Assembly: GCF_947489755.1 (NCBI RefSeq) | Contig: NZ_CANLFB010000004.1 | Coordinates: forward strand, 62,001 to 126,000 | From: an uncultured Psychromonas sp. | GTDB lineage: Bacteria > Pseudomonadota > Gammaproteobacteria > Enterobacterales > Psychromonadaceae | Direction: 5' to 3' | Length of the DNA stretch: 64,000 bases | Shown: piece after piece, positions 1 through 9,608 of the stretch | How the letters are laid out: each line of letters starts with the position of its first letter | How positions within the stretch are numbered: the stretch's first letter is position 1 | Position numbers and translations under genes: made by a program | The notes under the pieces: generated by a model | What the model saw: the letters and a program-made list of their open reading frames with translations, nothing else | Databases searched by the model: none | Told to the model about the DNA's origin: nothing

Positions 1-683
1 GGCGCACTCCTCAACTTCGTTATTTTTATTAACATTACAGATCATAAAGTAATAAAACATCATAAGCAATAATAACAATCATTACTATTTGCAATAATTA
101 TACTTATTTAACCAACCTTTAAATAAAGAGTCATTTTTTGTCAAAATAGTTACCTAAAAACTTATTTATTTACCTGCTTTTTTGCCAGCTTTTTGCCTAC
201 ACTTTTTTTTTGTAAAAAAAGCGTACGGCTAAACGGGATGATAAGTTCAATATAAATCTGTTAAAGCGTTTATATCGTTATGTAGTTATCTAGTTATCTA
301 GTTATCTAGTTATCTAGTTATCTTCAATTTGAATTGTCTTTCGAATTAATATCGAATTCTCTCTATCACTTGTCTGTCAAATAATATGATTAAACATGAA
401 AACCCTAACTTTAATTCGAGCTTTTTTGTTTCTTGCTGGTCATGAATACTGATAACATACGCAAAATTAATAAAGTTAAGTGTCTGGTCTCAATAAGATG
501 AATGGCAGTCATTGAAATAAAAGCTGATATTTATAAACATTGCCACCATGATTTTTATTTAAATTAAGCTTATTAATAGCGGTAATTGAATGGTTATAAC
601 AAGCCTAATTCAATGGATACATTCTCCGTTTCATCTCTTAGATTCACATATAAAAATATAATAAAAGTTAAAGGAAATATTTC
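1..683. other. Intergenic region upstream of folE
   Basis: No convincing gene on either strand. Very A+T-rich, with long A and T runs and one tandem repeat (283-322). The folE promoter must lie in the right-hand part, but no -35/-10 pair stands out enough to call. Confidence 0.6.
283..322. repeat. Five perfect copies of an 8-bp tandem repeat
   Basis: The unit TAGTTATC is repeated head to tail five times without a mismatch (283-290, 291-298, 299-306, 307-314, 315-322). It lies about 360 bp upstream of folE, outside any gene. Such short perfect arrays can change copy number by slippage; no function is evident. Confidence 0.9.
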
Positions 684-1256
684 ATGGACAAAAATATAGA
701 GTTCGAGAATTCGGTTAAAAAAATGCTTGAACATGTAGGTGAAGATCCAACGAGAGAAGGTCTAGTAGACACCCCTTCTCGAGTAAGAAAAGCCTTTGAA
801 TTTATGTGTGGCGGTTATACTCAAGATCCAAAAGAAATTCTTCAAAAAGCACTGTTCACTTCTACCAATGATGAAATGGTTGTAATTAAAGACATCGAGT
901 TTTATTCACAATGTGAGCATCACATGTTGCCAATTATTGGCAAAGTACACGTTGCTTATATTCCTAATGGTAAGGTTGTTGGCCTATCTAAAATCCCTAG
1001 AGTAATAGATGTATTCGCAAGACGCTTACAAATTCAAGAACAATTAACAGAACAGATTTGTGATGCATTAAACGAACACCTTCAACCGAAAGGCGTTGCC
1101 GTGATGATTGATGCAAGACACATGTGTATGGAGATGCGTGGTGTTCAGAAAATCTGTTCAACAACAGTCACTTCTGCATTGAGAGGTTTGTTTAAATCTA
1201 ACAAGAAAACTAAAGATGAATTCTTATCAATCGTGTCATCTTCTTTAAGAAAATAA
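684..1256 (+). CDS. folE: GTP cyclohydrolase I (FolE)
   Basis: Catalyses GTP to 7,8-dihydroneopterin triphosphate plus formate, the first step of tetrahydrofolate synthesis, in the cytosol. The 190-aa product is slightly shorter than typical type I enzymes (about 220 aa) but covers the whole catalytic domain. Zinc-ligand candidates are Cys77 and His80 (motif SQCEHH) and Cys148 (RHMCMEMRG). The start ATG follows an AAGGAA-like ribosome site (positions 670-675). Monocistronic: long empty upstream region, bidirectional terminator downstream. The identification rests on full-length motif agreement; only the short N-terminus is atypical. Confidence 0.96.
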   Translation: MDKNIEFENSVKKMLEHVGEDPTREGLVDTPSRVRKAFEFMCGGYTQDPKEILQKALFTSTNDEMVVIKDIEFYSQCEHHMLPIIGKVHVAYIPNGKVVGLSKIPRVIDVFARRLQIQEQLTEQICDALNEHLQPKGVAVMIDARHMCMEMRGVQKICSTTVTSALRGLFKSNKKTKDEFLSIVSSSLRK

Positions 1257-1324
1257 GTGTTTTAATCAATCACAGTCAGACCCTTTTCTTAATTAAGAGT
1301 CTGATTTACCTTTAAAATAAACAC

Positions 1325-1353
1325 AAAAAAGCCTGATAATAATCAGGCTTTTT
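1325..1353. terminator. Bidirectional intrinsic terminator between folE and the barrel-protein gene
   Basis: Stem GCCTGAT (1331-1337) / ATCAGGC (1342-1348) with a 4-nt loop, an A run on the left and a T run on the right. It sits between two convergent genes and can serve both. Confidence 0.85.
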
Positions 1354-1403
1354 ATTCGCTTAAAACAACGGTTTCAGCTAGTCATTGAGATCAATACGAA
1401 ATA

Positions 1404-2117
1404 CTAGAATGCAAAAGTAATATTTGCAGTAAACTCTTCGTCGTCATTTGCACTAACACTAAAGCCAAATACATCTGATAATTGAACACCTGCGTCTATC
1501 GTTGCAGCCCATTCATTAAGGTCGGCACCTTTAAAACCATAAGCGTAGCTTGGCGTAATACCAACCCAATACATACGATTAAACTTATAACGAGTCGTTG
1601 CATCAAATTTCACATAAGTAGTATCTTCGATCTCATCTGCCCATAAATACCCAACACTGACTTTAGGATAAAAGTTAATGTGATCATCCATAAAAGCAAG
1701 CTTGGCAAAAACACCAACAGAAGTATCGTTGACATCATCATAATCTTTACCATCGGCGCGAATATCTTTACTCCAGCTACTATCAAAAGTTACACCAGAG
1801 TTAGACCTCGCATTTAATAATAAATAATTTACTTCATAAAAATCTAAGTCATGCTTTGCTGCAACAGTAAAACGTTGTTTGTACACGCCGCTTAAATAAC
1901 CACCATAACTAGCAGACAAATCAATACCTTCAGTACCACCACCAATCGTAGCACTAGAATAAACAGCAGTAGGATCGCTCATATCCACCCATGTTTCTTC
2001 CGTTTCATCTGCCGCTAATGCTGCAAAAGAAGATAAACCGACCAACGTACCAACAGATGCTTTTAACATAATATTTTTTAAAGCATTACTCTTTAAGGTG
2101 TAGTTTTTTAAGATCAT
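1404..2117 (-). CDS. Predicted outer-membrane beta-barrel protein
   Basis: 237 aa. An N-terminal signal peptide ends near AALAADE (about residue 36). The rest alternates polar and hydrophobic residues, is rich in Tyr/Trp/Gly/Ser, and ends in a C-terminal phenylalanine (ANITFAF), the classic signature of an outer-membrane barrel inserted by BAM. The size suggests an 8-12-stranded small barrel. No porin family can be named with confidence, though it resembles small uncharacterised Vibrio/Shewanella-type barrels. The start is supported by AGAGAA upstream. It lies only 12 nt downstream of tyrS on the same strand, so it may be co-transcribed with it. Confidence 0.75.
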   Translation of the reverse strand: MILKNYTLKSNALKNIMLKASVGTLVGLSSFAALAADETEETWVDMSDPTAVYSSATIGGGTEGIDLSASYGGYLSGVYKQRFTVAAKHDLDFYEVNYLLLNARSNSGVTFDSSWSKDIRADGKDYDDVNDTSVGVFAKLAFMDDHINFYPKVSVGYLWADEIEDTTYVKFDATTRYKFNRMYWVGITPSYAYGFKGADLNEWAATIDAGVQLSDVFGFSVSANDDEEFTANITFAF

Positions 2118-2129
2118 ATAGATTCTCTT

Positions 2130-3401
2130 TTATTTCCAGATAAATAGATTAAATAAACGCTTACCACGTTTAATTAATGTGTAACGTGAGAATAAAGCAT
2201 CTACTTTTTGAATAGTTGCTTCGGTATCAGTAATTTTGTCTCCATTCACCATCACTGCACCATTGTTTACAAATTCTCGTGCCATTTTATTCGACGCGGC
2301 TAATTCGCAACTCGTTAATAACTCTACAATAGAGGCACTTTCAGTATCAACATCGGTAGCAGGAAGTCCATCTTGCGCTAACTGAGCTAAATCAGACTCG
2401 CTCAAACTACTTAAGTTCCCCGAAAATAATGCTTCAGTAATACGTTCTGCTGATGCTAATCCTTCTTCACCGTGTACTAAGCGTGTTACTTCACGTGCTA
2501 AAATAGCTTGTCCTTGTGGACGTCCTTTAATGGTTTTATCTTTTTCTTCAATCTCTGCAATTTCTTCAATAGACAAGAAAGTGAAGTAACGTAAGAATTT
2601 ATAAACATCGGCATCTAATGTTGTGATCCAGAATTGGAAGAATGCATACGGCGATGTTTTAGTCGGGTCTAACCAAATGGTACCTGATTCAGTCTTACCA
2701 AATTTAGTGCCATCAGCTTTAGTGACTAACGGCATAGTAATACCAAATACTTTTTCTTGGTTCATACGGCGTGTTAAATCGATACCACCGGTAATGTTAC
2801 CCCATTGGTCAGAACCACCAATTTGTAACGTACAGGCTTTCTCTTTATTTAATGCAGCAAAATCATAAGATTGTAATAACATGTAACTGAATTCAGTAAA
2901 CGAAATCCCAGCGCCTTCACGGTCAATACGCTGTTTAACAGATTCTTTTTGAATCATGGCATTCACACTAAAGTGTTTACCCACATCACGTAAAAAAGAG
3001 ATGCTATCCATTTTCTGGATCCAATCTAAATTATTAACCACTTCAGCGGCATTGTCTTTTTCACCAAACTCAATGAATGCACTCACTTGTTTTTTAATTG
3101 AGTCTACCCAATTGGCAACAATATCATCACTGTTTAATTTACGCTCTGCCGCTTTAAAACTTGGGTCACCGATTAAGCCAGTTGCGCCACCTACTAATGC
3201 TAACGGCTTGTGGCCAGCTTCTTGAAAACGCTTAAGAATCAATAAAGGCACTAAGCTACCAATGTGTAAACTATCAGCAGTAGGATCAAAACCACAATAT
3301 AAGGTACGGCTCGCACTAGATAAATGTTCATGTAGTTCTTCATCGGCGGTTGTTTGGGCAATTAGACCACGCGCTTTTAAATCTTCGAGTAAGGCATTCA
3401 T
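2130..3401 (-). CDS. tyrS: Tyrosyl-tRNA synthetase
   Basis: Charges tRNA-Tyr with tyrosine, using ATP. 423 aa, the length of the bacterial short-form enzyme. The class I signature HIGH appears as HIGS (residues 46-49, after FDPTADSL). The KMSKS loop appears as KFGKT (about residue 233), a normal TyrRS variant. The C-terminal ~90 residues form an S4-like RNA-binding domain ([17 protein letters not shown] region). The start ATG follows a GGAAAAAG stretch. It is divergent from mtnN across about 140 bp that must hold both promoters. Confidence 0.97.
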   Translation of the reverse strand: MNALLEDLKARGLIAQTTADEELHEHLSSASRTLYCGFDPTADSLHIGSLVPLLILKRFQEAGHKPLALVGGATGLIGDPSFKAAERKLNSDDIVANWVDSIKKQVSAFIEFGEKDNAAEVVNNLDWIQKMDSISFLRDVGKHFSVNAMIQKESVKQRIDREGAGISFTEFSYMLLQSYDFAALNKEKACTLQIGGSDQWGNITGGIDLTRRMNQEKVFGITMPLVTKADGTKFGKTESGTIWLDPTKTSPYAFFQFWITTLDADVYKFLRYFTFLSIEEIAEIEEKDKTIKGRPQGQAILAREVTRLVHGEEGLASAERITEALFSGNLSSLSESDLAQLAQDGLPATDVDTESASIVELLTSCELAASNKMAREFVNNGAVMVNGDKITDTEATIQKVDALFSRYTLIKRGKRLFNLFIWK

Positions 3402-3540
3402 TTGCTTTTTCCTAGTTTGCTAGCATATTAATTACACGCGATTTTACACAGTTATTTGCCACAAAAAAACCTTAGAGTGAAGATATAGCAAACAATATGG
3501 TAGCATTAGACCTTTATTGATATAACAAAGAGAAAATTAC

Positions 3541-4236
3541 ATGAAAATAGGCATTATTGGCGCAATGGATGAAGAAGTTAGCATCCTTAAATCAGCAATG
3601 AACAACGTAACAACAACTAGCATTGCAGGTTGTGAGTTTTACCAAGGTGACCTTAACGGCAAACAAGTTATTTTAACAAAATCAGGCATTGGTAAAGTAG
3701 CAGCGGCGGTTGCAACGACTTTATTGTTAGAAAAATTCTCACCAGACACTGTCATTAATACGGGCTCAGCCGGTGGTTATGATAAAAATTTAAATGTAGG
3801 TGACATTGTCATTTCAACAGAAGTAAGATTTCACGATGTAGATTTAACCGCTTTTGGTTATGAAATAGGCCAAATGGCACAATTACCACCCGCATTTGAA
3901 GCTACACCTTCATTAATTGAAATTGCAGAACAAGCAGCACAAACATTACCAGGGCTAAACATTATCAAAGGGTTAATTTGTACTGGTGACATCTTCATGG
4001 CAGATCCAGTAAAAGCAGAAGTAGCACGTACAAACTTCCCAACGATGGCTGCTTGTGAAATGGAAGCCGCTGCAATTGCACAAGTTTGCTTTCAGTTTTC
4101 AGTACCTTTCGTGATCATTCGTTCACTGTCTGATATTGCCGGTAAAAAATCAGAGCTTTCTTTTGAAGAGTTCTTACCTGTAGCCGCTAAAAATGCCTCT
4201 ATTTTAGTGGAAGCGATTGTAGATAGAATCAATTAA
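3541..4236 (+). CDS. mtnN: 5'-methylthioadenosine/S-adenosylhomocysteine nucleosidase
   Basis: Hydrolyses MTA and SAH to adenine plus methylthioribose or S-ribosylhomocysteine (methionine salvage and activated-methyl cycle). 231 aa, the usual length. Conserved features: N-terminal GIIGAMDEEV with a catalytic-loop Glu, the ribose/methionine-contacting CEMEAAAIAQVC segment, and the SDIAG catalytic Asp. Ribosome site AGAGAA precedes the ATG. Its stop TAA overlaps the next gene's ATG (TAATG), so the two are translationally coupled. Confidence 0.97.
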   Translation: MKIGIIGAMDEEVSILKSAMNNVTTTSIAGCEFYQGDLNGKQVILTKSGIGKVAAAVATTLLLEKFSPDTVINTGSAGGYDKNLNVGDIVISTEVRFHDVDLTAFGYEIGQMAQLPPAFEATPSLIEIAEQAAQTLPGLNIIKGLICTGDIFMADPVKAEVARTNFPTMAACEMEAAAIAQVCFQFSVPFVIIRSLSDIAGKKSELSFEEFLPVAAKNASILVEAIVDRIN

Positions 4237-5210
4237 TGCAGGACACATTAGCATTAATGGAACAACACAGCGTTTATTTCAGCTTTATGTTTGCTGCGCT
4301 GTGTTCGTTTTGTTTCTCATTACCTAAAGATCTTAATCCCCTTTCTGCTTTTTCACTTATCTTCAAGCAAATAGCAGTCAAAGTTAACTTACCAGAACGC
4401 AGTGATGGGTATAAGCGATTAGCTAGTTTACTTGCTTTTTCATTAATATACTTTCCCATCGTCTTAATCATCAGCCAATTATATGTCGTGGCGTTTAAAC
4501 CTTTTATGATTGATGTCGTGGTGATGTATAGCTTGTTATCTTGGCACGATAAAATGCATGTTTATAAGCAGATTGACAGCGACCTACGACATAATAGTTT
4601 GGCTACGGCAAAGTTATTTCTGTCGCCGCTAACATTACGTGAAACAAAACCGTTGTCTTTATTAGGCACCAATAAAGCCACTATTGAATCTCTCGTGTTG
4701 CATTTAACCAATGGATGGTTTGCCGTTATTTTTTGGTATTTAGTCAGCGGTATTTACGGGGCTTTGTTTTATCAACTCATGCATATTTGTACACAACAAT
4801 GGAATTGTAAATTAGCGCTGTATAAGGTTTTTGGTCAAATACCCTCTTTCATTACCAGACTACTTCAATTACCTGTACATATACTCGTGAGCTTTACATT
4901 TTCTTTGTATGATAAACCGATCAAGCATATCTTTAAAAAATTCAAGCAAAGTGTTGATTGGCACCATTTTTCTTCTGGCTTATTGTTAAGTAGTTTTGCG
5001 TTAAGTATTCAAACACAACTCGGTGGTGTCCGTTTATATGCCTCAGAGAAAGTTACTTATGCCAGCATCGGTATTAATAACCAACCAACGGCAGATAAAG
5101 TCAGTTTAGCCATTCAACGGTTAGGGTTAAGCGCCTGGTTCTGGTTAATTTGTATTAGTCTCTACGAATTCTTCCCGCAGATTGTGGCTTATTTTAATGG
5201 CAGTTATTAA
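4236..5210 (+). CDS. CbiB/CobD-like membrane protein (cobalamin biosynthesis family)
   Basis: 324 aa with several hydrophobic segments (about residues 15-30, 65-90, 165-190, 210-225, 300-318). A SLLSWHDKMHVYKQIDSDL stretch and a GGVRLY motif near the end recall CbiB (adenosylcobinamide-phosphate synthase), which joins cobyric acid to an aminopropanol-type moiety at the membrane. It is divergent from classical CbiB. Vibrios carry a similar gene after mtnN, annotated only as cobalamin biosynthesis family. The ATG overlaps the mtnN stop. A cobU gene lies 1.2 kb away, so a salvage role is plausible but unproven. Confidence 0.75.
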   Translation: MQDTLALMEQHSVYFSFMFAALCSFCFSLPKDLNPLSAFSLIFKQIAVKVNLPERSDGYKRLASLLAFSLIYFPIVLIISQLYVVAFKPFMIDVVVMYSLLSWHDKMHVYKQIDSDLRHNSLATAKLFLSPLTLRETKPLSLLGTNKATIESLVLHLTNGWFAVIFWYLVSGIYGALFYQLMHICTQQWNCKLALYKVFGQIPSFITRLLQLPVHILVSFTFSLYDKPIKHIFKKFKQSVDWHHFSSGLLLSSFALSIQTQLGGVRLYASEKVTYASIGINNQPTADKVSLAIQRLGLSAWFWLICISLYEFFPQIVAYFNGSY

Positions 5211-5412
5211 GTACTTATCTTGCAAGAGAAATGTACTTTTAAATTGTTCTGATAGGCAGGCCATTCTCAAATGGGCAAGTGAGTCATATTAAAAATAACG
5301 AATCAACCTTCATGGATAATGGTGGATGACTTAGTCATGAACTTATATTCTTGGCCTAAGTGTTAAAAGTCAGCTAATAATATAATGTGCCAATAGCCTA
5401 AAAGATGGTAAT

Positions 5413-5450
5413 AAAAAAGCCCTTATCTGTCACCAGATAAGGGCTTTTTA
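5413..5450. terminator. Strong bidirectional terminator
   Basis: An 11-bp perfect stem GCCCTTATCTG (5419-5429) / CAGATAAGGGC (5434-5444), TCAC loop, six A before and T run after. It separates the CbiB-like gene (+) from fklB (-). Confidence 0.92.
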
Positions 5451-5489
5451 GCTCATTAAGTCATAAAACTTAATGTCGCTAGTATTAAA

Positions 5490-6104
5490 TTATTTAATTG
5501 CTAATAATTCAACTTCAAATACTAATGTTGCGTGTGGGCCGATTGCAGCACCTGCGCCACGCTCACCGTATGCAAGATCTGCAGGGATAGCTAATTTCAT
5601 TTTTCCGCCTGGAGACATTAATTGTAATGCTTCAGTCCAACCAGCAATAACACCGCCTACAGGGAACTCAGCAGGTTGACCACGTTCAACTGAACTGTCA
5701 AATACTGTACCGTCGATTAAAGAACCGTGGTAATGAACGCTTACTGTAGATTCAGCAGTTGGCTTTTCGCCTTCGCCTTCTGCAATAACTTCATATTGAA
5801 GACCAGATGCAGTAACAGTAACGCCTTCTTTTTGAGCGTTCTCAGCTAGGAATGCTTCACCAGCCGCGCCTAATACTTTAGCTTGCTCAGCAGCAGCTGC
5901 TTGCATACGCTCAGAGATAACTTGGAATGCCGCTTGTAGATCTTGTTGAGAAACTTTACTTTCTGCGCCAGCAAATGCATCAGCAATACCTGCAGAAACC
6001 GCTGAAATTTCTAGACCGTCAAAAGGATTAGAAGCAAGTTGCTCACCCATTTGTAAACCAATACCGTAACTTGCTTGTTGCTCTTGAGTCGTATAATCAG
6101 ACAT
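5490..6104 (-). CDS. fklB: FKBP-type peptidyl-prolyl cis-trans isomerase (FklB-like)
   Basis: 204 aa. Residues 1-90 form the helical dimerisation domain of FklB/FkpA/Mip proteins (YGIGLQMGEQL start). Residues about 105-204 form the FKBP domain (VHYHGSLIDGTVFDSS, GWTEALQLM, ayGERGAG, LVFEVELL). There is no signal peptide, which separates cytosolic FklB from periplasmic FkpA. It catalyses X-Pro isomerisation during folding. Start ATG follows AGAGAG. Confidence 0.93.
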   Translation of the reverse strand: MSDYTTQEQQASYGIGLQMGEQLASNPFDGLEISAVSAGIADAFAGAESKVSQQDLQAAFQVISERMQAAAAEQAKVLGAAGEAFLAENAQKEGVTVTASGLQYEVIAEGEGEKPTAESTVSVHYHGSLIDGTVFDSSVERGQPAEFPVGGVIAGWTEALQLMSPGGKMKLAIPADLAYGERGAGAAIGPHATLVFEVELLAIK

Positions 6105-6456
6105 ATATTTTCTCTCTTTTTAAGAATTTTTGGGTTTCCCCATCTAGGTTAAATAATAATATGGGGAGCAAAAATAAGATTTAAAGGGGAAATATATAAA
6201 AAATTAAATTTTATTTAAAACAATACAAAATTTAGGTCTATATCCACCTAACTCTCACGATTGTTTTAGACCCTGTCAATAATTCGGTGTAACGGCGACA
6301 TCGAATTAAACAGCCTTTAAAAGAAAACATTGAATAAATGTTTTTTAAATAAGAACACTAAGCTAAGAATATTTACGTAAGCATTGATACATAATTTTTG
6401 TAACAGTTTTCCTTTATAAGTTATTGTTATCGAAGTGTTCTAATAGAAATAAATAA
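6105..6456. other. Intergenic region between fklB and cobU
   Basis: About 350 bp, A+T-rich, no gene. A short CCCCAT/ATGGGG inverted pair near 6138-6165 lies upstream of fklB in its promoter area. Nothing else could be supported. Confidence 0.5.
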
Positions 6457-7014
6457 CTACTTAAGTGTTTGCTTAATACCAGCAGTCACCAAAAACACAT
6501 GCTCAGATAAAGCAGCAACCTTTTGATTTAACTCGCCTAATTTGTCCGCATACCGTCGTTGCAAAGGGGTTTCACCAATCAGGCCACAACCAACTTCCCC
6601 TGTCACAATAATCACATCACACTTAGCTGCCGCTAAAAAAGACAGTAACAAAGCTTGTTGTTGTTCAAGTATGATTAAATTCTGCGTTAAGGGATTGTCT
6701 AAACATAAATACCAACCTACCCAAGTAGAAAGGCATTCAATTAATACGATATTGTCTGGTGAGTTCAGTGATTGTAAAACAGATAATAGGTCAACTTGTT
6801 GGTAATCTAACTCGTGCGTAGCAATGGGTAAATCAAACTGTGATTGACGACTTTGCTTATGTTTCTCAATACGCTCAATGGTTTCGTCACCAAAAGCAAC
6901 ACTTGTTGCAATATAGGCAGGTTTTAAACAGTCGGATTTAACACGCTCTATTAACAATGTTTCTGCAGCAGCGCTCTTCCCACTTCGTACACCACCAATA
7001 AACAACTGAATCAT
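6457..7014 (-). CDS. cobU: Adenosylcobinamide kinase / adenosylcobinamide-phosphate guanylyltransferase
   Basis: Bifunctional enzyme of cobalamin nucleotide-loop assembly: phosphorylates adenosylcobinamide, then transfers GMP to give adenosyl-GDP-cobinamide. About 185 aa, the family length. P-loop GGVRSGKS lies near the N-terminus. The RIEKHKQSR segment carries the His that forms the GMP adduct in characterised CobU, followed by the LIECLSTWVG and VTGEVGCGL motifs. I chose the ATG at 7014 rather than the GTG two codons upstream because AAAAGGG sits 5-8 nt before it. No cobS or cobT is adjacent. Confidence 0.93.
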   Translation of the reverse strand: MIQLFIGGVRSGKSAAAETLLIERVKSDCLKPAYIATSVAFGDETIERIEKHKQSRQSQFDLPIATHELDYQQVDLLSVLQSLNSPDNIVLIECLSTWVGWYLCLDNPLTQNLIILEQQQALLLSFLAAAKCDVIIVTGEVGCGLIGETPLQRRYADKLGELNQKVAALSEHVFLVTAGIKQTLK

Positions 7015-7236
7015 AACCACCCTTTTCTAAAACTATTATTATAAGTCGCCCTATATTACACAGAATATCTAAGCAATTAACGTTTAAATAAAAAGAAAAT
7101 ACAGGGCGAATGAATTATTAAATAACTTATCTATAAAACTTAAAAATCACAATAAAGATGTCAAATAAGTCATATTCCATAAATGCTGAACTAATAACTT
7201 TAGTTCTCCAATTTAATGGTTTATTAAACGTTTACT

Positions 7237-7644
7237 TTAAGTTTTTGGTTCAGGCAATACCGCGGGTGTACTGTCCATATAAGTGAGAAAGTTTGACCAG
7301 ATTTCATGTGTTCGTTGCTTGGTCAATTTAGTTTTACAATTTAAAGACATAACACCTCTAATACTGCCCTCTCTCCACATAGTATAAATAGAATCACAAT
7401 GCGCTTTAATATAGACTTTCCATGCCTGTTGAGCTTTATCAATAGCCGTAATCAACTCTTTATCGTAGCTATTTTTTTCTTTACTTTTAGCTAAGTAGGT
7501 CGTCATTTGGAGTTCTGCTTTGTTTAACTCAATACCTGCACAGTAATTGATATCAAGCGTGCTAATTATATTATTACAATCAATTTCATCACTCACTGCA
7601 AAACTTGAGTAAATTACGTATATTAAGAAAATAAATTTTTTCAT
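7237..7644 (-). CDS. Secreted LprI-like (DUF1311) protein
   Basis: 135 aa with a signal peptide (cleavage near residue 18, SFAVSDEI). The mature part fits the LprI/DUF1311 family: paired cysteines, an EL-kAELQM helix, AQQAWKVYIKAHC, a WREGSIRG turn and a final Cys before LTKQRTHEI. LprI of Mycobacterium is a lysozyme inhibitor; most proteobacterial members are uncharacterised periplasmic proteins. Start supported by AAGAGG. Family assignment is good, function is not. Confidence 0.8.
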   Translation of the reverse strand: MKKFIFLIYVIYSSFAVSDEIDCNNIISTLDINYCAGIELNKAELQMTTYLAKSKEKNSYDKELITAIDKAQQAWKVYIKAHCDSIYTMWREGSIRGVMSLNCKTKLTKQRTHEIWSNFLTYMDSTPAVLPEPKT

Positions 7645-7733
7645 TAAAGCCTCTTATTAATGAGTAGATTAAGTCGTCGATAGTCGGTTAACTATTATTT
7701 TTGCCGTTCTAGTACCCAATACAACAAAGACCA

Positions 7734-8179
7734 TCAAATAACCTCGCAAGGTAATTTAGAGATTGTTAAATATTTCTTTGAAAAAATGGATTTAGAATAA
7801 TGAACTTCTGATAGTGAATGCGTAAAAATAAACTTGCCCGAGTTATTAATAACAACTCGATATCGCGTTTTTGGAAAGAAATCAAATTCGATAGTGCGAT
7901 TATTTATGACGCGGACATTCTCTAGGATCCCAGATAGATACTCGAAACCAAGGTCAATACTATCTAGAAGCCTAAAATCCCTACTAACAAAAGTTAAATG
8001 TAACTGTTCTTCAAACGCACAGTTATCCGTCGACAATAAGAGAAAGCCTCCATCATCTAATATATATTGCTTCTCAAGCACTGCACCAGAGACATTTAAA
8101 GGTACTTTTTTTGAGTAAACTCTAATTCCGTATTGTCGTTAGTTTTTGCTTTTAAACTAGATGTTTCAATTTCTTGCAT
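7734..8179 (-). pseudogene. Unknown small gene split by a -1 frameshift in an A7 run
   Basis: The main open frame (7734-8081) has only a GTG start and no ribosome site, yet reads back in frame as ...KKVPLNVSGAVLEKQY with no ATG. The overlapping frame from ATG 8179 reads MQEIETSSLKAKTNDN...FTQKK and then stops. The two join perfectly if the seven T at 8106-8112 (A7 on the coding strand) were eight, giving one protein of about 148 aa. I infer a frameshifted, phase-variable or mis-sequenced gene. The protein (YILDDGGFLLLSTDN, later FDFFPKTRYRVVINNSGKF) matches no family I recognise. Confidence 0.55.
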
Positions 8180-8552
8180 AATAGACTTAAAGAAAAATGA
8201 TTTTTATTTGTTATTTTTAAAATATATCATAAGTTCATTTTTTACACCTAATACAAAATAACGCCATTAGTGATTATTAGCTTTGCCTAAGGCGATCACT
8301 AAAAGCAACACATTATATTCAGACCTGAATTTAGATCTGCGAGTGTTCGCATTGCGGTTGTTTTAAGATCAATTATGTTGTTTTAAAAGTTGTTGTTTTA
8401 AAAGCAATACTGATTCACAGTAAGCTTATATATGATCACATTAAGACCAGTAATAATGTTTTAAACGTAAAAATTACACCCGATTACAGTTGAAGTGCCT
8501 TAATGTGCATGTTTTATAAAAATATTTCACCTTAACAATAGAAGAGAGAGTT
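8180..8552. other. Intergenic region upstream of the GST gene
   Basis: No gene found. It contains three imperfect copies of a TTGTTTTAAAA motif between about 8358 and 8403. The GST promoter is presumably near the right end. Confidence 0.5.
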
Positions 8553-9233
8553 ATGATAATTTTGCACGGTTTTGCCGCTAGTAACTATTACAATATAGTG
8601 AAACATGTACTTCTCTATAAACAATTACCATTTCAAGAAAATCTCCTTTACGCGGGCAGCAAAGAACTATTAGCTATTAGTCCAGTAGGCAAAGTACCCG
8701 CAATCACAACGCCTGATGGGCTTAACATTTCAGAATCGAGTGTTATTTGTGACTTTCTGGAAGAGACCTATCCTGACATTCAACTCTATCCTGAAAACAG
8801 TGGCGAACGTGCTGTTGTCCGTCAAATAATGAAAATAGCAGAGCTTTATTTTGAATTGCCAAGTAGACGCTTTATACCTTATGCCTTTTCCGGTACTGAA
8901 GCACCAGAGTCGGTTAAGATAGAAGTACGCCAAGTATTAAAACGTGGTATTACTGCATTAAGTCATTTATCTCAATTTTCACCATGGATTGCAGGTGAGC
9001 AATTTACGATGGCTGATATTTACGTATATTACGTTAATAGCATTGTTAGTAAATTTGCTCCTAGCCAACTTGAATGGGATGTACTGGCAGAAATACCAGG
9101 CATGGAAGAGTGGAATGAGACGATGGGTCAATCGAGCATTGCACAAAAAATTCAAGTCGATCGTTTAACAAATATGCCCGAATTTATTAAAAAAGTAACC
9201 GCTCAAATTAGAGCATCAAAAATGAAAGAATAA
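8553..9233 (+). CDS. Glutathione S-transferase family protein
   Basis: 226 aa. The N-terminal thioredoxin-like GST domain (residues 1-80) has the cis-Pro motif SPVGKVPAI and the glutathione gamma-Glu contact ISESSVICDFLEETYP. The C-terminal helical domain (90-210) includes the N-capping segment FTMADIYVYY. It conjugates or reduces with glutathione; substrate unknown. The first catalytic position is Ser/Asn-rich (AASNYYN) rather than Cys. Start supported by GAAGAGAGAG. A stem-loop downstream (9457-9483) may be its terminator. Confidence 0.88.
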   Translation: MIILHGFAASNYYNIVKHVLLYKQLPFQENLLYAGSKELLAISPVGKVPAITTPDGLNISESSVICDFLEETYPDIQLYPENSGERAVVRQIMKIAELYFELPSRRFIPYAFSGTEAPESVKIEVRQVLKRGITALSHLSQFSPWIAGEQFTMADIYVYYVNSIVSKFAPSQLEWDVLAEIPGMEEWNETMGQSSIAQKIQVDRLTNMPEFIKKVTAQIRASKMKE

Positions 9234-9608
9234 TTACTCATTTAACCTCAATTCTGGTTAATGAAAGTGCAATTTGACTTAAATAAAGTGTTCGATTTCA
9301 ATGCAAATATGTGTAATTACTGCACCATATTAATGCAATTTAGTGTATGAATGAGCTTGTTATATCACCTAAACAGAACTAAATTAGCGGCGTTGCTAGT
9401 AAGGTAACGTCTATTAATTATTGGTCTAATTATTGCTCCTTAATATTTAATCATTACCTTTAGTCATTATTAACGACTAAAGGTTTATTACTTTAATTCA
9501 AGTATTGAAAGCACTGATGATAAAGACTCATTTTTCACAACCTTTCATACATTCAACACAAATGAATTTATACTTACTTTTATTACTGAACGTATAATTA
9601 GGCTTGTT
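9234..9608. other. Intergenic region between the GST and YitT genes
   Basis: No gene. It holds the 9-bp stem-loop at 9457-9483. The promoter of the YitT-family gene is probably just right of it but is not distinct. Confidence 0.5.
9457..9490 (+). terminator. Stem-loop, possible terminator
   Basis: CCTTTAGTC (9457-9465) and GACTAAAGG (9475-9483) form a perfect 9-bp stem with a 9-nt loop, followed by TTTATTA. The T tract is weak and it is 220 nt after the GST stop, so termination is only possible. Confidence 0.4.
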
